Of a DNA stretch of 64,000 nucleotides, positions 47,049-59,889 are shown piece by piece. The position numbers were made by a program, and so were the translations under genes. Position 1 is the stretch's first letter; each line of letters begins with the position of its first letter. Location: positions 41,369,692 to 41,433,691 of the forward strand of contig CM070633.1 of NCBI GenBank assembly GCA_036346255.1, written 5' to 3'. This stretch comes from Ampelocalamus luodianensis (lineage: Eukaryota; Streptophyta; Magnoliopsida; Poales; Poaceae). A model generated the notes under the pieces. It ran no database searches. It worked only from the letters and a program-made list of their open reading frames with translations, and was not told the origin of the DNA.

Positions 47049-47325
47049 CCTTTGTTAGCTAACTCAAGACCTGAATTCAGCTAGCTAGCTCGCTCCTTCG
47101 GTGTTCATCCTAAACATCTAGGTGAACCACGACTACTCTATCGAACCTGACACACTGGAGTGTGCGATTTGCTTCATGCCGTGGAGGATTGGTATGAAGC
47201 AAATCGTACACTCTAGTGTGTCAGGATCGATAGAGTAGCAATGGTTCACTTGCACGTTTAGGATGAACGGCCAAGGAACAAGCTAGCTAGCTAAATTCAG
47301 CCATCGAGTTAGCTAACAAGGGACT
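47049..47325. repeat. Long inverted repeat in CACTA-3
   Basis: Arms of about 135 bp (47049-47182 and 47190-47325) share ttagctaactc, gctagctagct, catcctaaac and agtgtgcgattt-type motifs in mirror order around a short centre (ccgtggaggattgg). One arm alone occurs at 8190-8345 in CACTA-1. The left arm probably extended to about 44431 before the solo LTR inserted. Confidence 0.85.
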
Positions 47326-47344
47326 ACGAACTATATATATATAT

Positions 47345-47663
47345 ATATAGAGAAGAGGCTATCACAGATGGTTCCATCTACCAACCATCTGTGATAGGTT
47401 ATCTATCACATACGGTTTTTTTCTATAAACCGTCTATGATAGTCAACTATCATAGATGGTTTTATCTATAAACCGTCTGTGATAGTCAAACTATCACAGA
47501 TGGTTCTGAGTTAATAACCGTCTGTGATAGTATATATCACAAATGGTTCGAAAACTATCTGTGATGACCTTATGTCATCACTGACCTATAAACACAAATG
47601 GCTCACGAAATCGTTTGTGATGATGTTTTCGAATATTCTGTCAAGACCTTTTTTGTAGTAGTG
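47345..47663 (-). repeat. CACTA-3 right subterminal array
   Basis: Seven or more arms of cacagatggtt / aaccgtctgtgat, more diverged than in CACTA-2, ending at the terminus. Confidence 0.85.
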
Positions 47664-49624
47664 ACTCTCCATCCTTCTCCATCTCTCTGACCGGTGGGAC
47701 CCACTCATGTTTAATATTTAGTTAATACTAATGATAGTGGTTAAGTGTAATGGGTGCATGGCATGTGGGATCGGGCGAAAAGTTAAAAACAAATCTAATT
47801 CAAATCACATTTAGAGTATGTGTCACTAACATGTGGGACCACGCACTTTCTCCAGTTTTAAAATACATTTAAAAAAACTAACAAACTAACAAGTGGACCC
47901 CAGCCGTTAGATAATTAAAATCAAAATAGCTTTAATCATTTAGTTAATAAGTAATGATTCTATAACATCTCGGACTACCTCTGTTTTATAAATAAAAACC
48001 CATAAAAGAAAACTATGAGAGACTCACAAGTAGGAAAATACTCCTTCTCTGTTGGAAAGTGTAAACCTCAGTAGAACTCAGAGGGAAATATGCTTTCTCT
48101 GTTAGAAAGCATATACCTCAGAGAATACGCTTTCGATGTCATCCTTTTATTAATTTATAAAATTTCAAAACCAAAGCAAATTGAAATGATAATAACGTTT
48201 GTATATAAACTCCAAATCAAATGAATCTTTTTTCTAAATTCATATAAAATCATGCTCTATATGAATATGCAAAAATATTTAGATCTTTTTGCTGTTGAAA
48301 TTATTTTTATATAATTAATTTGCTTCTGGCTCTTTTGATTAGACGTCGATACATCGAACAAAATTTACAATGATCCTTTATCCTCTTATTCAGAGCAACT
48401 AGAGTAAGGCAAGCACCTCCTTTGACCATGTTAATCCTACTATTTTAATTATTGTACTTTTTTGCAAAATCTATTATACATGCGTGTATGTTTGCTTAAA
48501 ATTGCTATATTTAGAATAACGGTAGTTATATTCCTATTCAATGCATGATCCTCTTTGAAATATTGGCAACCTTACTGTAGTAGACAGTAGGTTACATTTT
48601 ACGCAATAGATGTTGTCTATTTGGGTATTTCGAGTGCGAATATCGCACAAGTGCTTAGTTGAGCTCTAGATTTGCTGAAATTGGAAAACAAATGGATGAC
48701 ATGTTGAATATGAGTTTGGGAGATTTTGAAATGATGGTCTAGACGGGTTTACCTCTATTATTTTGTATAAAAAAAATAGAAAACCTAGTTTGTGACGCGG
48801 GCGAGTTATATTATGTTCTGAGAAGTGTAAGAGCTGTATCTCATAAGTAGATAGGGAGAGATCCTCGCCCGGGTCAATTATGGACTGAACACTGGTGCTC
48901 CCAATCTAAAGCCTAAGCGTACAACCACATGTGCCGGTATAGGACAGCCTTAACTAATTAGGTCATTGAAAACTAGCCTTGCACATTGGTAGGTCGTGGT
49001 AGTGCGAGCATGACTGGTGTAGACATGTTTGAAGGGACTCCCTTCACCGAGCCGTTGGGAACAAAGCCTTCCGACACAACGGTGAATGCCTCACTGAGAC
49101 AGGTTGTACCTGGGTGAAGCGAGGGTATTCATTTGTCGGCCTAGTATAAGGTTAGGACTAGGTGATGTAAAGGCTTCAATGTGTGCTCTAGATAGTTTAC
49201 CAGAGGATGGTGAGCGGTGGTATCGACGAATGCCAAACAAACTAGAGAATTCGTATTCTGTGGGAAAAATTGTACACCTCTGCAGAGTGTAAATCTATTT
49301 AAATATCCGTGCTCATGGTCATGAGCGTGCTTAGTGCGGTCCATCGAGTATAGTCTTGGTTTTTGCAAAAACGATTCTTGTTGGAAAAATGAGGGAAGGG
49401 TATTGTTGTTCATATTTGAGTTGAGTGTCATGTCTATGGCTGAAATTAAGATGTTGATTGCAGCCGAGGAGGGTTGCGATTTATTATTTATCAAGTACTT
49501 ACTTGTTAATTCTTTAATTACTTAACTGCTCTTTAAATTCTGTTGCAAGTTACTATGTATTGATATGGCAAATAAAACTTACTTAAAACTAAAAATAACT
49601 TGTAGCATAGAGCCTTATCCCTTG

Positions 49625-49706
<82 letters not shown>

Positions 49707-49886
49707 TGTGATACGCTACAAGTTTTGCTAAGTACGCAATGTACTCAATCTTCCTTAAATTGTTGTTCAGAGATAGAAGATGAGTCTATGTCGGATGACA
49801 TATTTTTGCACCTAGTACCAGAGGGTTCGGTGATGGGCCTTTCTAGGTCTTATTCCTTATCGATTGCCTAAGGGTTTGGATGGGCA
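47664..49886 (+). repeat. Host LTR, second part
   Basis: Continuation of the LTR begun at 32002. It holds 'gacgtcgatacatcg' (48344) and a diverged version of the conserved block (tgcagagtgtaaatctatttaaat, 49281-49304), in the order seen in the 38824 LTR. It is cut at 49886 by the Ty3/gypsy element; the rest of the LTR should lie beyond the window. Small ORFs here are not coding. Confidence 0.65.
49625..49703. repeat. (AT)n microsatellite
   Basis: About 79 bp of pure TA/AT dinucleotides within the host LTR. Confidence 0.97.
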
Positions 49887-52800
49887 TGTGAGGACCCGGA
49901 ATATTTAACTAGTAACACTTAACCTCCAAATGGTTCTAGCATTACTAATTAAACATTCTAAGCCTCGATGGACATATGTTTCCCAGAATTGCAACATATG
50001 CGCATCATCACAAAATTACACATCATTTCCATACAACAATATCACTAAGTTCAATAACAACATAAAGTAAAGTTATTACAAAAGAGAGCCGACCGGCCAA
50101 ATAGAATAATATACAAGAATGACAATGAAGCAAAAGTGCCATAAGATGGCTAGAACAAAAGTCGGCCAGGTTAGCCAAACACCCACAAGGCAACCGACCG
50201 GCCGCTAAGCTAGTCGCTCATAAGCTACCACAACACAGCTCACAAAAGTGAGGCCCTTGAGCTCACCTCCTTCCTCTGCATCAAAACAATTAAGCATAGC
50301 ATCCGAGCACAAAGATTGTCTTTGTACCCTAAAGGCGACGTGTGGAATAGCAGACCTATTCATAACTACATGCAAGCTTGTTTAGGTGGAGGTTGTATGT
50401 CTCATTTTGCATGAAGCCAACTTTATTTGCAATAATGTAATACATTTAAAAGCAAGTTTGCAAATCTGTTTTAATGTTGAAATAACGATAATAAAGATAC
50501 ATACAAGTAACCACAAGTGACTATCCCAATAGCCACCACAACATAGCACGAATCCCGATTCGCACCACCCATCAAGTTTTAATTTAAAGGTTGTAGTCTA
50601 ACTCTTGAAAGACCTCCCCAAGCGTGTCCATAACCTAGGGCGAGGCTATTCGAATAGTTTTAACCTGCAGGGTGTACCAATGTACCCACACTTGATCGCC
50701 TTTAAGCCAAAGCACACTTCCGTAGGTATGCCGCACGGCTAAGTCCTCGAGACACTTTCCAATATTGTGTATTAACTACGAGCCGCTCGTATGGGTAGAA
50801 ACACCATACGCTTACATTGCAAGCCGAAAGACAACAAATCCCATCCCGGTGAAGTCTTTCGGACACTACAATGCTCCCAACACCATCCCTCTGCGACCTC
50901 CTGCGACCGGAGCCAATACACGCCAAAGTACTAAGTCAAGAGAGGTCCCATACCCTCTAGTGTGGTTAGCACGCTAAAATGCTTGGTTTAGTGTAACAAG
51001 ATGTTCGGTCCTTGTTGACTCGGTCACCATTCGATCACACCTAAAATCACACCAACATACCATTGTGCCCAAGTCTAAATCATTTTGTTTTCAGTTTTAG
51101 TTTTCATAAGTAGACATGGCACAAGATGGAAATCATAATACATAATAAGTTTGTGTGATCAAGGTTATCGACAAGTCGATAACCGCCCATTTCTACCGAA
51201 GCTAAGCATGGCTAAGCAATTAATTCGCAACTACTAAGTGACAAGAGCCCCTCCACGAACTCTTAATCACAGCAAGTAACCTAGGCTCATGGTAGTAGAG
51301 GATAATCATTTGCTAAGGAAATGCATCTACTAGGCCACTATTAAAACAAAGTAGCAATGCATACATAGAATTTGTAATCAACATAAATACTTAAAATCTG
51401 GGATTAACATGATCAAATCGCTTGCCTTCTTGCTGCTGCTCAATTGGTTGCGGAGGATCGTTCTCGGGATTACCGCAAATGTCGAATCCTAAGCGAAAGT
51501 CAAAAGAACCAAGAACAACCAATAAGACGAACCACAAATAAACAAAAAGCAAGCAAAACTTAACCAAATGCGACGAAATTTACACATAAGGTAGAATACG
51601 AATATACCTAGACATAGAAACTGGAAAAACCTAATTTGGATTTGTGGTGCAAAGATTTTGCCTAAACATACAATTTCGGCCATAATTAACACTGTAGCAA
51701 AAATATTTTCTAGAAAGATTTTGAAGCTGAAATTTTTATGGTAGCTACCTACTGGTATTGAAATAACCCATATAAAATTTCAGGTCATTTGGAGTTAAAG
51801 TGATTTAGTTATGATTTTCTAAGATGCAAAATTGGCATAATGCACTTTCCAGAGCATAAATATGTTCAAAGCTAATTTTACGATGAAGTATACCAACAGA
51901 GGGTTCTCTAGAATTTATCATATATATTTTGCATTTACAGAGAATTACTGGTGCATTTTATAAGTCTCCTAGAATTTTCTAAATCTTTGAAAATAGGTAC
52001 TAAATCATTAACCAAGGTTTCATACAATCTTGGACCTACCATCATTTTTATATTAACATTGGGTTAATAACAAACTTATCAAGGTTGGAATCATTCATTT
52101 TGGACATACGAGCAAGATATGCATTTTCTAAAGTTTTATTCATTTCTGGAATATTCAAAATGACAGAAATCAAGTCATTCCTAGTTATACAATTTTACGC
52201 TCTTCGGAACATGCTTAAATCCATTTTTATAATAAGCTAAAGTGATAACATAATTTATTACATTGGAATTAACTAAAAGTAGCTAAAATGAATTAGTTAT
52301 GAGTTTCTAAAGTTTTACATCATTTTGATCGTTAAATAAATACTTACCGAAATACCAACAACCCAAAACAAAGAAAGCAGCGTGGGCCGTGGCCGTAGAT
52401 TTAAAATCCAACGTTGCCACGCGCTGGAAATAGCGCCGCGCGCCAAACCTGTCGGTCCACCGTTGGATCAAGATCCAACGGCCCAAGCGAGTGCATGCAA
52501 CCGGACGATGCGGTTGCCTCGGTGAACCACGCCATCGCAGATCTAAAGATGAGCGGCTTAGAACCCACATCTAACGGAAGGTCCGATTGCACACATGATC
52601 TCGGCCGCGGATCGCAAGATGGGCGGTCCAGATGATGAGAGGAACCGGAGGGTCCGAACGCATACAAGATCTAGGCCGTTGATCAAGGGATCGGCGGTGG
52701 CTATTGATTGAAGTTCAAAAAGGTGCTTGACGGGTGGGACCGCATGTCGGTGACTCCGAGTCACGATCGCAACGATTTAACCCACGTGCACGATCTGCTG

Positions 52801-54966
52801 GGCCCAAAGTCGGCGACTAAGCGAGGCGGTTAAGACCAAATTAATGATTCTAATGATTGACATTAATTAGACTCTAATGATCTGCGAGATTTGATTCTAA
52901 CCCTCGGGCCCACCATCGACCGCAGGTTATTTCGACGACGATTAAATGCCGACTCATTTAATTAAGCAATGATTGACATTAATGATGCCGAAGCGATGCG
53001 GAGTGAACGAGATTGATTTAAGGATATTGGGCCCACCGTCGGTGGCTCAATAATAATGACTAAGACACAATTAATAACTAATGATTGGTAATTAATGCGT
53101 CCTAATGGTGACGAAAACGGAGCGCTGTGCGCAAAACCGAGTGGCTTCAACGGCGAATCGCCGCGACAACGGCGCGCGCGCTCACCAAGTACTAAAATGG
53201 AATCGCAATAGCACAACGAGTCTAATGGTAGCATTCTCGCCGGCGGTGAGGATCGAACGCCGGCTGGCAGAAATGAAAGCGGAGCTTTCTTGCTAAACAT
53301 GAAAATAGCGAAAGCTCATTGCGGTCCAAGGAAGCGGTGCGAGCTTCTAAGGACTAATAAGAAGCTACCTTAGCGACTAGAAGCTTGAAGATGGCGGAGA
53401 TGCTTGATCAAGGTGAAAGCTCATGGACTTGAAGAAGAAGGTTCAAATTGACACCACAGCCAAATGAGTGATACCAAAGTATCAAAATAGCTTCATTATG
53501 ATCCACGAAGCTATAAGAGCAAAGAATTGGAAAATGGAGCACTCACCGAGTGAGGAAGAAGATGACCAAATTAGGCGAATTTGAACAAACCCCAAATTGG
53601 ACAATTCTGAGAATCAATTCCAAAATTAAGTGAGGAAATGTTCAAGGTGATAAATAGATGAGGTTAGGGCAAAGAAACATGAAGGAGGACCACTGGAACA
53701 CCAAGAACATCAATGGAGCTCCACGGGTCAACAATGGCGATTTGCTATTTTTGAGGTATTAAGCTCCAATCTGTGAGTGAAGCTTGGTGGTGGTCTAAAG
53801 AGATACTAGGAAGCAATGAGGGTGCTTATAAAGCCACGAAAGTGTTAGGGTTTGCACCTCCTCTCTCAGGCGGCAAAACACAAAGCACCACGCACGGCGA
53901 CAAGGAAAAGAGGTGAAGACGTGCATTAGGGCATGGCCTAGCTCGGTGTACCTCCCATACTCCTACACGTCGGCTAGGGTGGCTTTAGGGAGCAAGAAAT
54001 GACCTCACCATGCCTTGCACTTTTTTCGCACGGCGGAGGTTGAAGATGACCAGCGCAAAGCTCGGGTGATTCACACCGTTGGATGAAACGCGAACGGTGA
54101 GATAGTGCCACGCCTACGAGTTTATAACACAGCGGGAAGATTGCGAGCCTTCGATTAGAAATGGATGGCTCGAGATAGCCCCGTTGCAAACTCAAATTAC
54201 AACGAAGAGTGCGCGGCGTTGGATTTTAATCCAACGGCTCCGATTCAAAATCTGAACCGGAGGGTCCGAAGGGTTCGGAAATCTCGGCGGTTGGATTGCG
54301 ATCTAACGGTTGACAATCAATCTTGCAACCGGAAGGTCGAAACGATCTGTGCGCGGCCGTGCGATTTAGATCTAACGGTTGAGAATGCGCGTTTTAAAGG
54401 AGGCTCGGTGCGATTAGTTGATTCGATCAAATCGATTGACTCGAGCCCAGTCGACTCGAACCAAGTAACGATAAAACCAAGTTTGACTTTGAAAAAGAGA
54501 GACTTTGAAAGATTTATTTGAGGTAGCAAAATAACTCCGAAATTATGAAAATTTTACGTAAGTTTGCTAACTCAGATATTAACCTGTGTAAAATTTTCAG
54601 AGGTTTTTATGCTGTGAATAAATTTCCAAAATTCTACAAGGCTCTGTTTTAATATTTGACCGAGAGTCAAACAGGTTTGATCGCCTCTAAAAATATTCAA
54701 ACAATTTCTAAAAATTGTGAAATTTTTCTAGGGGTCACTTACCATCACAGAGACTTAGGAAAAATATTTTCAGAGGGTGATCATAAGATTTGACAAGATT
54801 GTTTTGGAATAGCAAGATTTGGATCAACAAGACTTGTGACAATGTATTTCCACACTTCCTTGTACAAGAATTTCTTGGCACCACAGAAATACATGATGTA
54901 AGAAAAGTTTTAATTTCTACTGATTTTCTTACATTTGAAACACAAGCCCAAAATTGGGATGTTACA
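49887..54966 (-). repeat. 3' LTR, 5080 bp
   Basis: Plus-strand ends are TGTGAGGACCC and GATGTTACA. Contains the conserved block at 50646-50657 and, on the minus strand, a TTTATAAG box (53825-53832). 52380-54500 is GC-rich with many opposed ORFs, none coding. The family also supplies the LTRs at 17460 and 34384. Confidence 0.93.
53825..53832 (-). promoter_or_regulatory. LTR TATA box
   Basis: Minus strand TTTATAAG in GTGGCTTTATAAGCACCC; the copy in the other LTR is unchanged (about 63834). Confidence 0.5.
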
Positions 54967-54978
54967 ACTCTCCCCTTT
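54967..54978 (-). other. Polypurine tract
   Basis: Minus strand AAAGGGGAGAGT directly before the 3' LTR start, the plus-strand primer site. Confidence 0.85.
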
Positions 54979-54989
54979 ACAAGAATCTC

Positions 54990-56500
54990 GGCCGAGATTA
55001 CATTTACTCGAGAAGAAAGAAGGAAAATCTGCACAGGCGATCTTCGCGCTCCCAAGTTGCTTCTTCTTCGAATGGTTTGACCATCGAACCTTAAGGAACT
55101 TGATGACACGGTTCCTCGTCCTCGTTCAGATTCCTCAAGAATACGAGCAGGATGCTCGTGGTAGGTCAAATTCTCCCGCACATCGAGAACCTCAATGGAG
55201 CTTCCTCGGTCGGGGCGCGAGGCACTTCTTGAGTGTGAAACATGGAACACATCATGCACCCCCTCAAGTGCAGCCGGTAGCTCCAATGCATGACGCGATG
55301 CTCCAACTTTCTCGATGATACGGTAAGGCCAACATATCGAGGAGCCAACTTGCCCTTGATGCCAAAGCGATGGCCCTTCAAGGGTGAGACTTTGAGATAC
55401 ACAAAGTCATTGGGCTCAAAGCTCACTCACGGCGACGGCGATCGCATAGCTCTTTTATGCAGGCCGCGCGCAGATGCTCGCGGATCAATCGAACTTGACT
55501 TTCGGCCTCATTGATCGATGCGGGCGGCATCGCCGCTCACGATCTCGACCAGTTCAATGGGGTTCTGCATCTCCTCCCATACAAAGCCTCAAATGGTGCC
55601 ATGCCAAGACTGACCTGAAAGCTATTGTTGTAGGAGAACTCAGCAAATGGTAGGCATTTCTCCCACTTCTTCCCATAGGAGAGAACACAAGCACGAAGCA
55701 TATCTTCCAACACTTGGTTGACTCGCTCCGTCTGACCATCAGTCTGAGGATGAAAGGCTGTACTGAAATGAAGGCGGGTCCCCATAGCCTGTTGCAGACT
55801 ATGCCAAAACCGCGAGGTGAAAAGTGCACCACGATCGAAATAATCGTCTTGATACACCGTGAAGACTCACAATCCTCGAGACATAAAGTTCGGCCAAAGG
55901 CCCCACGGTCGAGTCTTGACGGAAGGAAATGTGCCACTTTAGTCAACCCGTCGATCACGACCCAAATAGCATCATTCCTTTTGACGCGGGGCAACCCGTG
56001 ATGAAGTCCATGCCAGCGGAATCCCACTTCCATTCGCACGGCAAAGGTGAAGAAGACTGCTTTGGACGATGCTCGGCCTTCACACGACAAAGACACGTCG
56101 CGCTCGACAACGAACACGGCAATCTCGCGCTTCATGCGAGTCCACGAGAATCTCGGCGAAGGTCTGATACATCTTGGTAGCCCGGGATGAATAGACAAAG
56201 GAGAATCATGGGCTTGCGGAGAATCAAATCCCGCAATTCCATGACCTTAGGGACCACAAGGCGCGCCCAAACCACACAACGCCATGCTCATCCTCTGAAA
56301 AGCACTTGGCTATCCCATCCTTGATGTTACGCTTGATCGGCTCACACCAACATCTGCTGCATGCGCCTTGATTTGGTCCACCAAGGTTGGTTGCACAACC
56401 AATGTAGCAAGAGAACCGTGCTCGGTCAAACCCAAATTAAGGCGCTGAAATTCGAAATGAGAGCGGTTTGCTGCTCTTGGAGCATCAACATGTTGCAATA
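54990..56500 (-). pseudogene. Integrase region of the Ty3/gypsy element
   Basis: Reading down the minus strand: a zinc-domain-like part (LVDQIKAHAADV, about 56350), the core with YQDDYFDRGALFTSRFW and HPQTDGQTERVNQVLEDML (55700-55860), FAEFSYNNSFQ, LYGRRCRTPLNW, and a C-terminal part with NDFVYLKVSPLKG and KGKLAPRYVG (about 55340-55420). Frames change several times (for example between 56198, 55857 and 55426). It inserts cDNA into host DNA in intact relatives. Broken here, at least as sequenced. Confidence 0.85.
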
Positions 56501-56559
56501 CACCTTAGTGAGTGCATCCGCAACGACATTGGCCTTGCCGGATGGTGCTGAATGCCCAT

Positions 56560-57800
56560 GTCATAGTCCTTGATCAATTCCAACCATCTTCTTTGCCCGA
56601 GGTTCGGATCTGGTGGGTGAACAAGTACTTCAAGCTCTTGTGGTCGGAATACACCTCGCATACGGTTACCAATCGATAATGCCGCCAAATCTTGAGTGCA
56701 TGGACCACAGCAGCTAACTCCAAGTCATGAGTAGGATAGTTGAGTTCATGAGGCCTCAAGCTGCCGCGATGCATAGGCCACAACCTTGCCCTCCCATAAG
56801 AACACAACCAAGACCACGAGAAGCATCACAAAAGATATCAAAACTCTTGTGAATATCGGGAGAACAAGCACTGGGGTGAGGTCAACCGCTTCTTGAGTTC
56901 TGAAAACTCACATCACAAGCAGCGGACCACTCAAACTTCTTGTCTTTCTTGGCGATTCGGTCATAGGCTTTGCAATCTTGGAGAAATTCTCGATGAAGCG
57001 GCGATAGTAGCCACCAAACCAAGAAAACTCCGCACATCCGTGACCGACTTGGTGACCCCAAGATAGCACATCACCGACCTTGCTAGGATCCACGACACAC
57101 CTCTGCTGAAAGAACATGGCCCAAGAACGCCACTTCCTTCAACGAACTCGCACTTGCCGAATTTGGCATACGGTGGTGTTCGCGCGGCTTGCCCAACACA
57201 AGTGAAGATGCTCGACATGCTCTTCTTCACTCTTGGAGTAGATAAGGATATCATCGATGAATACCACCACGAACCTATCCAAATACTCCATGAATACGAG
57301 TTCATAAGATTCATGAATAAAGCAGAGCATTGGTCAAACCAAAGACATGACGGTGTACTCGTAAAGACCATAACGAGTAGCAAAGGCCGTCTTAGGGATA
57401 TCCTCGACCCGATCGACTTGATGATAGCCCACCTCAAGTCAATCTTGGAGAAGACTCGTGCTCGGTCAATTGATCGAAAAGATCATCAATACGGGCAAAG
57501 GATACTTGTTCTTCCGTCACCTCATTAAGCGGACGGTAATCAACACACATGCGCAAGGTCTTGTCCTTCTTCTTCACAAAGATAACTGGACAACCCCAAG
57601 GAGATGAGCTAGGACGGATAAAACCCTTCCCTTGCAACTCACCCACCGTGCTTCTTGACTCCTCCAACTCATTAGGAGGCATGCGTCGGCCTCTTAGAAA
57701 TAGGGGCGATGCCGGCAGAACTCGATCACAAACTCGGATCGCGAGCAGGAGGCATCCGGCAAATCTTGGAAAGACATCCGCGAAGTCACACACCGTGGGG
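56560..57800 (-). pseudogene. Reverse transcriptase and RNase H region
   Basis: RT fingers: GKGFIRPSSSPWGCPVIFVK and RMCVDYRPLNE (57525-57640). Catalytic FIDDILIYS at about 57250 (the YIDD-type box). Thumb region FIENFSKIAKPMTE (56960-57000). RNase H: YPTHDLELAAVVHALKIW and YSDHKSLKYLFTHQ (56610-56740). The frame changes between these blocks, each readable in a different short frame, so small indels separate them. No large deletion is apparent. Confidence 0.88.
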
Positions 57801-59310
57801 CGTCGCGAATCTCAATGCCGGCCTTCAAGGACATAAAGATGGGGTTCTCGCAATCGAGGCGAAAACCCAACTGTTCACTGAAGGATGGTGAGGTAGACAA
57901 TCTTCCGGCACAATCGATTTGCCCCAAGTGTTGGGACAACCAATCCATGCCAAGAATCACATCCAAGCGCCGAGTCGAGTAGGATAAGATTCGCCAAGAA
58001 TCCCACTCTTCGATGTGGATAGGAACATCCCAGATACTTGGTCGGCTCTCAATTCCGAACCCGAGAGCGAATCGCGTGGAATCCCAGAGGAACACGATGA
58101 AGCCCACAATCAACAACAAAGACCTCGAAATAAAAGAATGCGAGGCTCGAGTCAAATAAAATCAGTAGCAGGATGTAAATTAACAAGGAGCGTACCCAAC
58201 ACAACGTCGGGCGCCTCGTGCCTCCTCGGCCAGAGATGTGGTTGACTCGACCACTCCCGACACCACAGGTCTTCGGATCACCTTACGGTCGGTGTGTGAC
58301 CATTCCGCGTCCTCCATTAGGACGAGGCCGCCTCGCACCTCGAGGGCAGTCGCTAGCATAATGGCCCTTCTTGTTGCGGCGGCGGTAACATCGGCCGGTG
58401 GGTTGCGGGCGCAACTTTCTTCTTTGGTCGCAGTGCACGGGTGAAACACGGCTGCGGGGACGAGCAATCGGTGCCGACGGCCTTGGCGGTGGTGAAGCCA
58501 AAGCACGAGCCTGGTGGGGCCCAACACGGGGCAGTGAGGCCACCGCAGCGCACCGATGTGCCTCCCACTTGCGCTATGGACTCACCCAGCGCCGCCTTGT
58601 GCTCGCGGCGATGGCCTTGTCAACCAAGGCACGGAAGTCAACAAAGTCCACTATAGATAGCTTGTCCCGCGGCTCCTCGGACAACCCATCCATGAACTTC
58701 TCTGTTTAGCCTCATCGAGGCCACCTCTCCGAGCATAGCGAGCCAAGTGGTTGAACTCGTAAAGATACTCCGAGAGCAGACTTGCGCCCGCAAGCGCAAG
58801 AAACTCCTTCTTCTTGAGCTTCATCAGGCCATCGGTATGTGGGCCCGACGAAAGGCGGATCGAAACTCATCCCACGAGACAACGTGGCTCGCGGGCGCAT
58901 GGCGAAAGTTCTCCCACCAAGATAGTGCTGCACCTCGCCGATGGGATGCAAAGAGTGCCCGCTCTCCGCTCCGGCATCGAGCGATATTGAGCTTTCGCTC
59001 AACAAGGCGCAGACCAATCATCGCGTCGAGTGGATCCTCCGATCGAGAGAAAGTGGGTGGTCGTGTGCGGAGAAACTCCGCAAGCCCACCACAAGACCGT
59101 GGCCACCACCTCCAGATCTCGGCGGCAGCTGGAGCGGAGGTGTTCCTATAATGACCTCCAAGATACGGGTCCGGTCCATGCGATTCGCTCGATCGAGCGT
59201 AACCTCGACCATGGTCGGAGGAGGGGAAGCTCCTCATCGAGAACCAGTAGGTGGTTATTGCGGTGGTTCTTGTCATCCTGCTCCACAAAAGCAAGTTAAA
59301 ACACAACTCG
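57801..59310 (-). pseudogene. Gag and protease region
   Basis: Gag core: FLRTRPPTFSRSEDPLDA, LVERKLNIARC and WWENFRHAPASHVVSWDEF (58830-59080), the retrotransposon gag (PF03732-type) text. A zinc knuckle follows near 58330 (CYRRRNKKGHYASDC), lacking the second Cys of CX2C. Protease: DVILGMDWLSQH at about 57925-57965. An upstream gag start is near 59300. Several indels break the frame; the missing Cys fits a loss at a G+C-rich codon. Confidence 0.8.
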
Positions 59311-59873
59311 GAACAGGAGACAAAGAAAACTACTAACCTCTTAACAAAACACTCTTTAAAGGCTCAAGTATCAACATAAAATCGCAGCAGGTCATAAAGA
59401 TAACAACCACCTTCCCGTTATGACTAACTCGTATGGAAAACGAGTAATCATTTGAGAAGACCCAAAATTTCAGCACCAAATTCTAACTCGAGCAGTCCAG
59501 AAATCAAGGTATAACCACCTAATATAGTATAGGCATTAGCTAATCTCATATCACTTCTTACCCTTTTATTCCCACAAGTTTTAGTCGAATTATCCTCTCA
59601 TTCCCTACCTTATTTACTCACCACTAGCTAGCTGTCCAAATTCCTTCCTCCAAGCTCTCATGTTTCTCCCAAAGCCAAGTTAATCGATAAAGGCTGATTT
59701 TTGAAAGGAAGAGAGGAACAACTTTTCAAAACTTAAGTGAGAGTAAGGTGAGATGAGCAAGCTAAGATAGGTAAGGAGTAAAATCTGAGAACTTACTTAA
59801 GTTTTCAAACTATTTGAAAGTAAGTTTTCAAAGTATCCTAGAGGCGACCAAGCTAGGGGTTTCTACGGTCGAT
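59311..59873 (-). other. Leader between primer-binding site and gag
   Basis: 563 bp without a coding signal; repeated 'aaagtaagttttcaaa' near 59790-59840. Confidence 0.6.
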
Positions 59874-59885
59874 GGCTCGATACCA
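59874..59885 (-). other. Primer-binding site
   Basis: Minus strand TGGTATCGAGCC four bases after the 5' LTR, same variant as the left-edge element (507-519). Confidence 0.85.
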
Positions 59886-59889
59886 ACTT

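Larger units (their letters stand above)
33769..47663 (+). mobile_element. CACTA-3: 13.9-kb nested CACTA element
   Basis: Left end CACTACTACAAAAAGG at 33769; right end CCTTTTTTGTAGTAGTG ending at 47663. ACT lies directly outside both ends (33766-33768, 47664-47666). The left arm (to 34309) has hairpin repeats as in CACTA-1, then 74 bp of the F-box-like gene; the right arm has the long inverted repeat and hairpin array. Everything between 34384 and 47043 is later insertion or its remnant. The middle of the element (rest of the captured gene) is missing, apparently by deletion. Confidence 0.8.

Noticed and set aside
54165..54521. 118-codon plus-strand ORF
   Set aside because: Inside the Ty3/gypsy LTR, with no counterpart expected in the element; chance frame.
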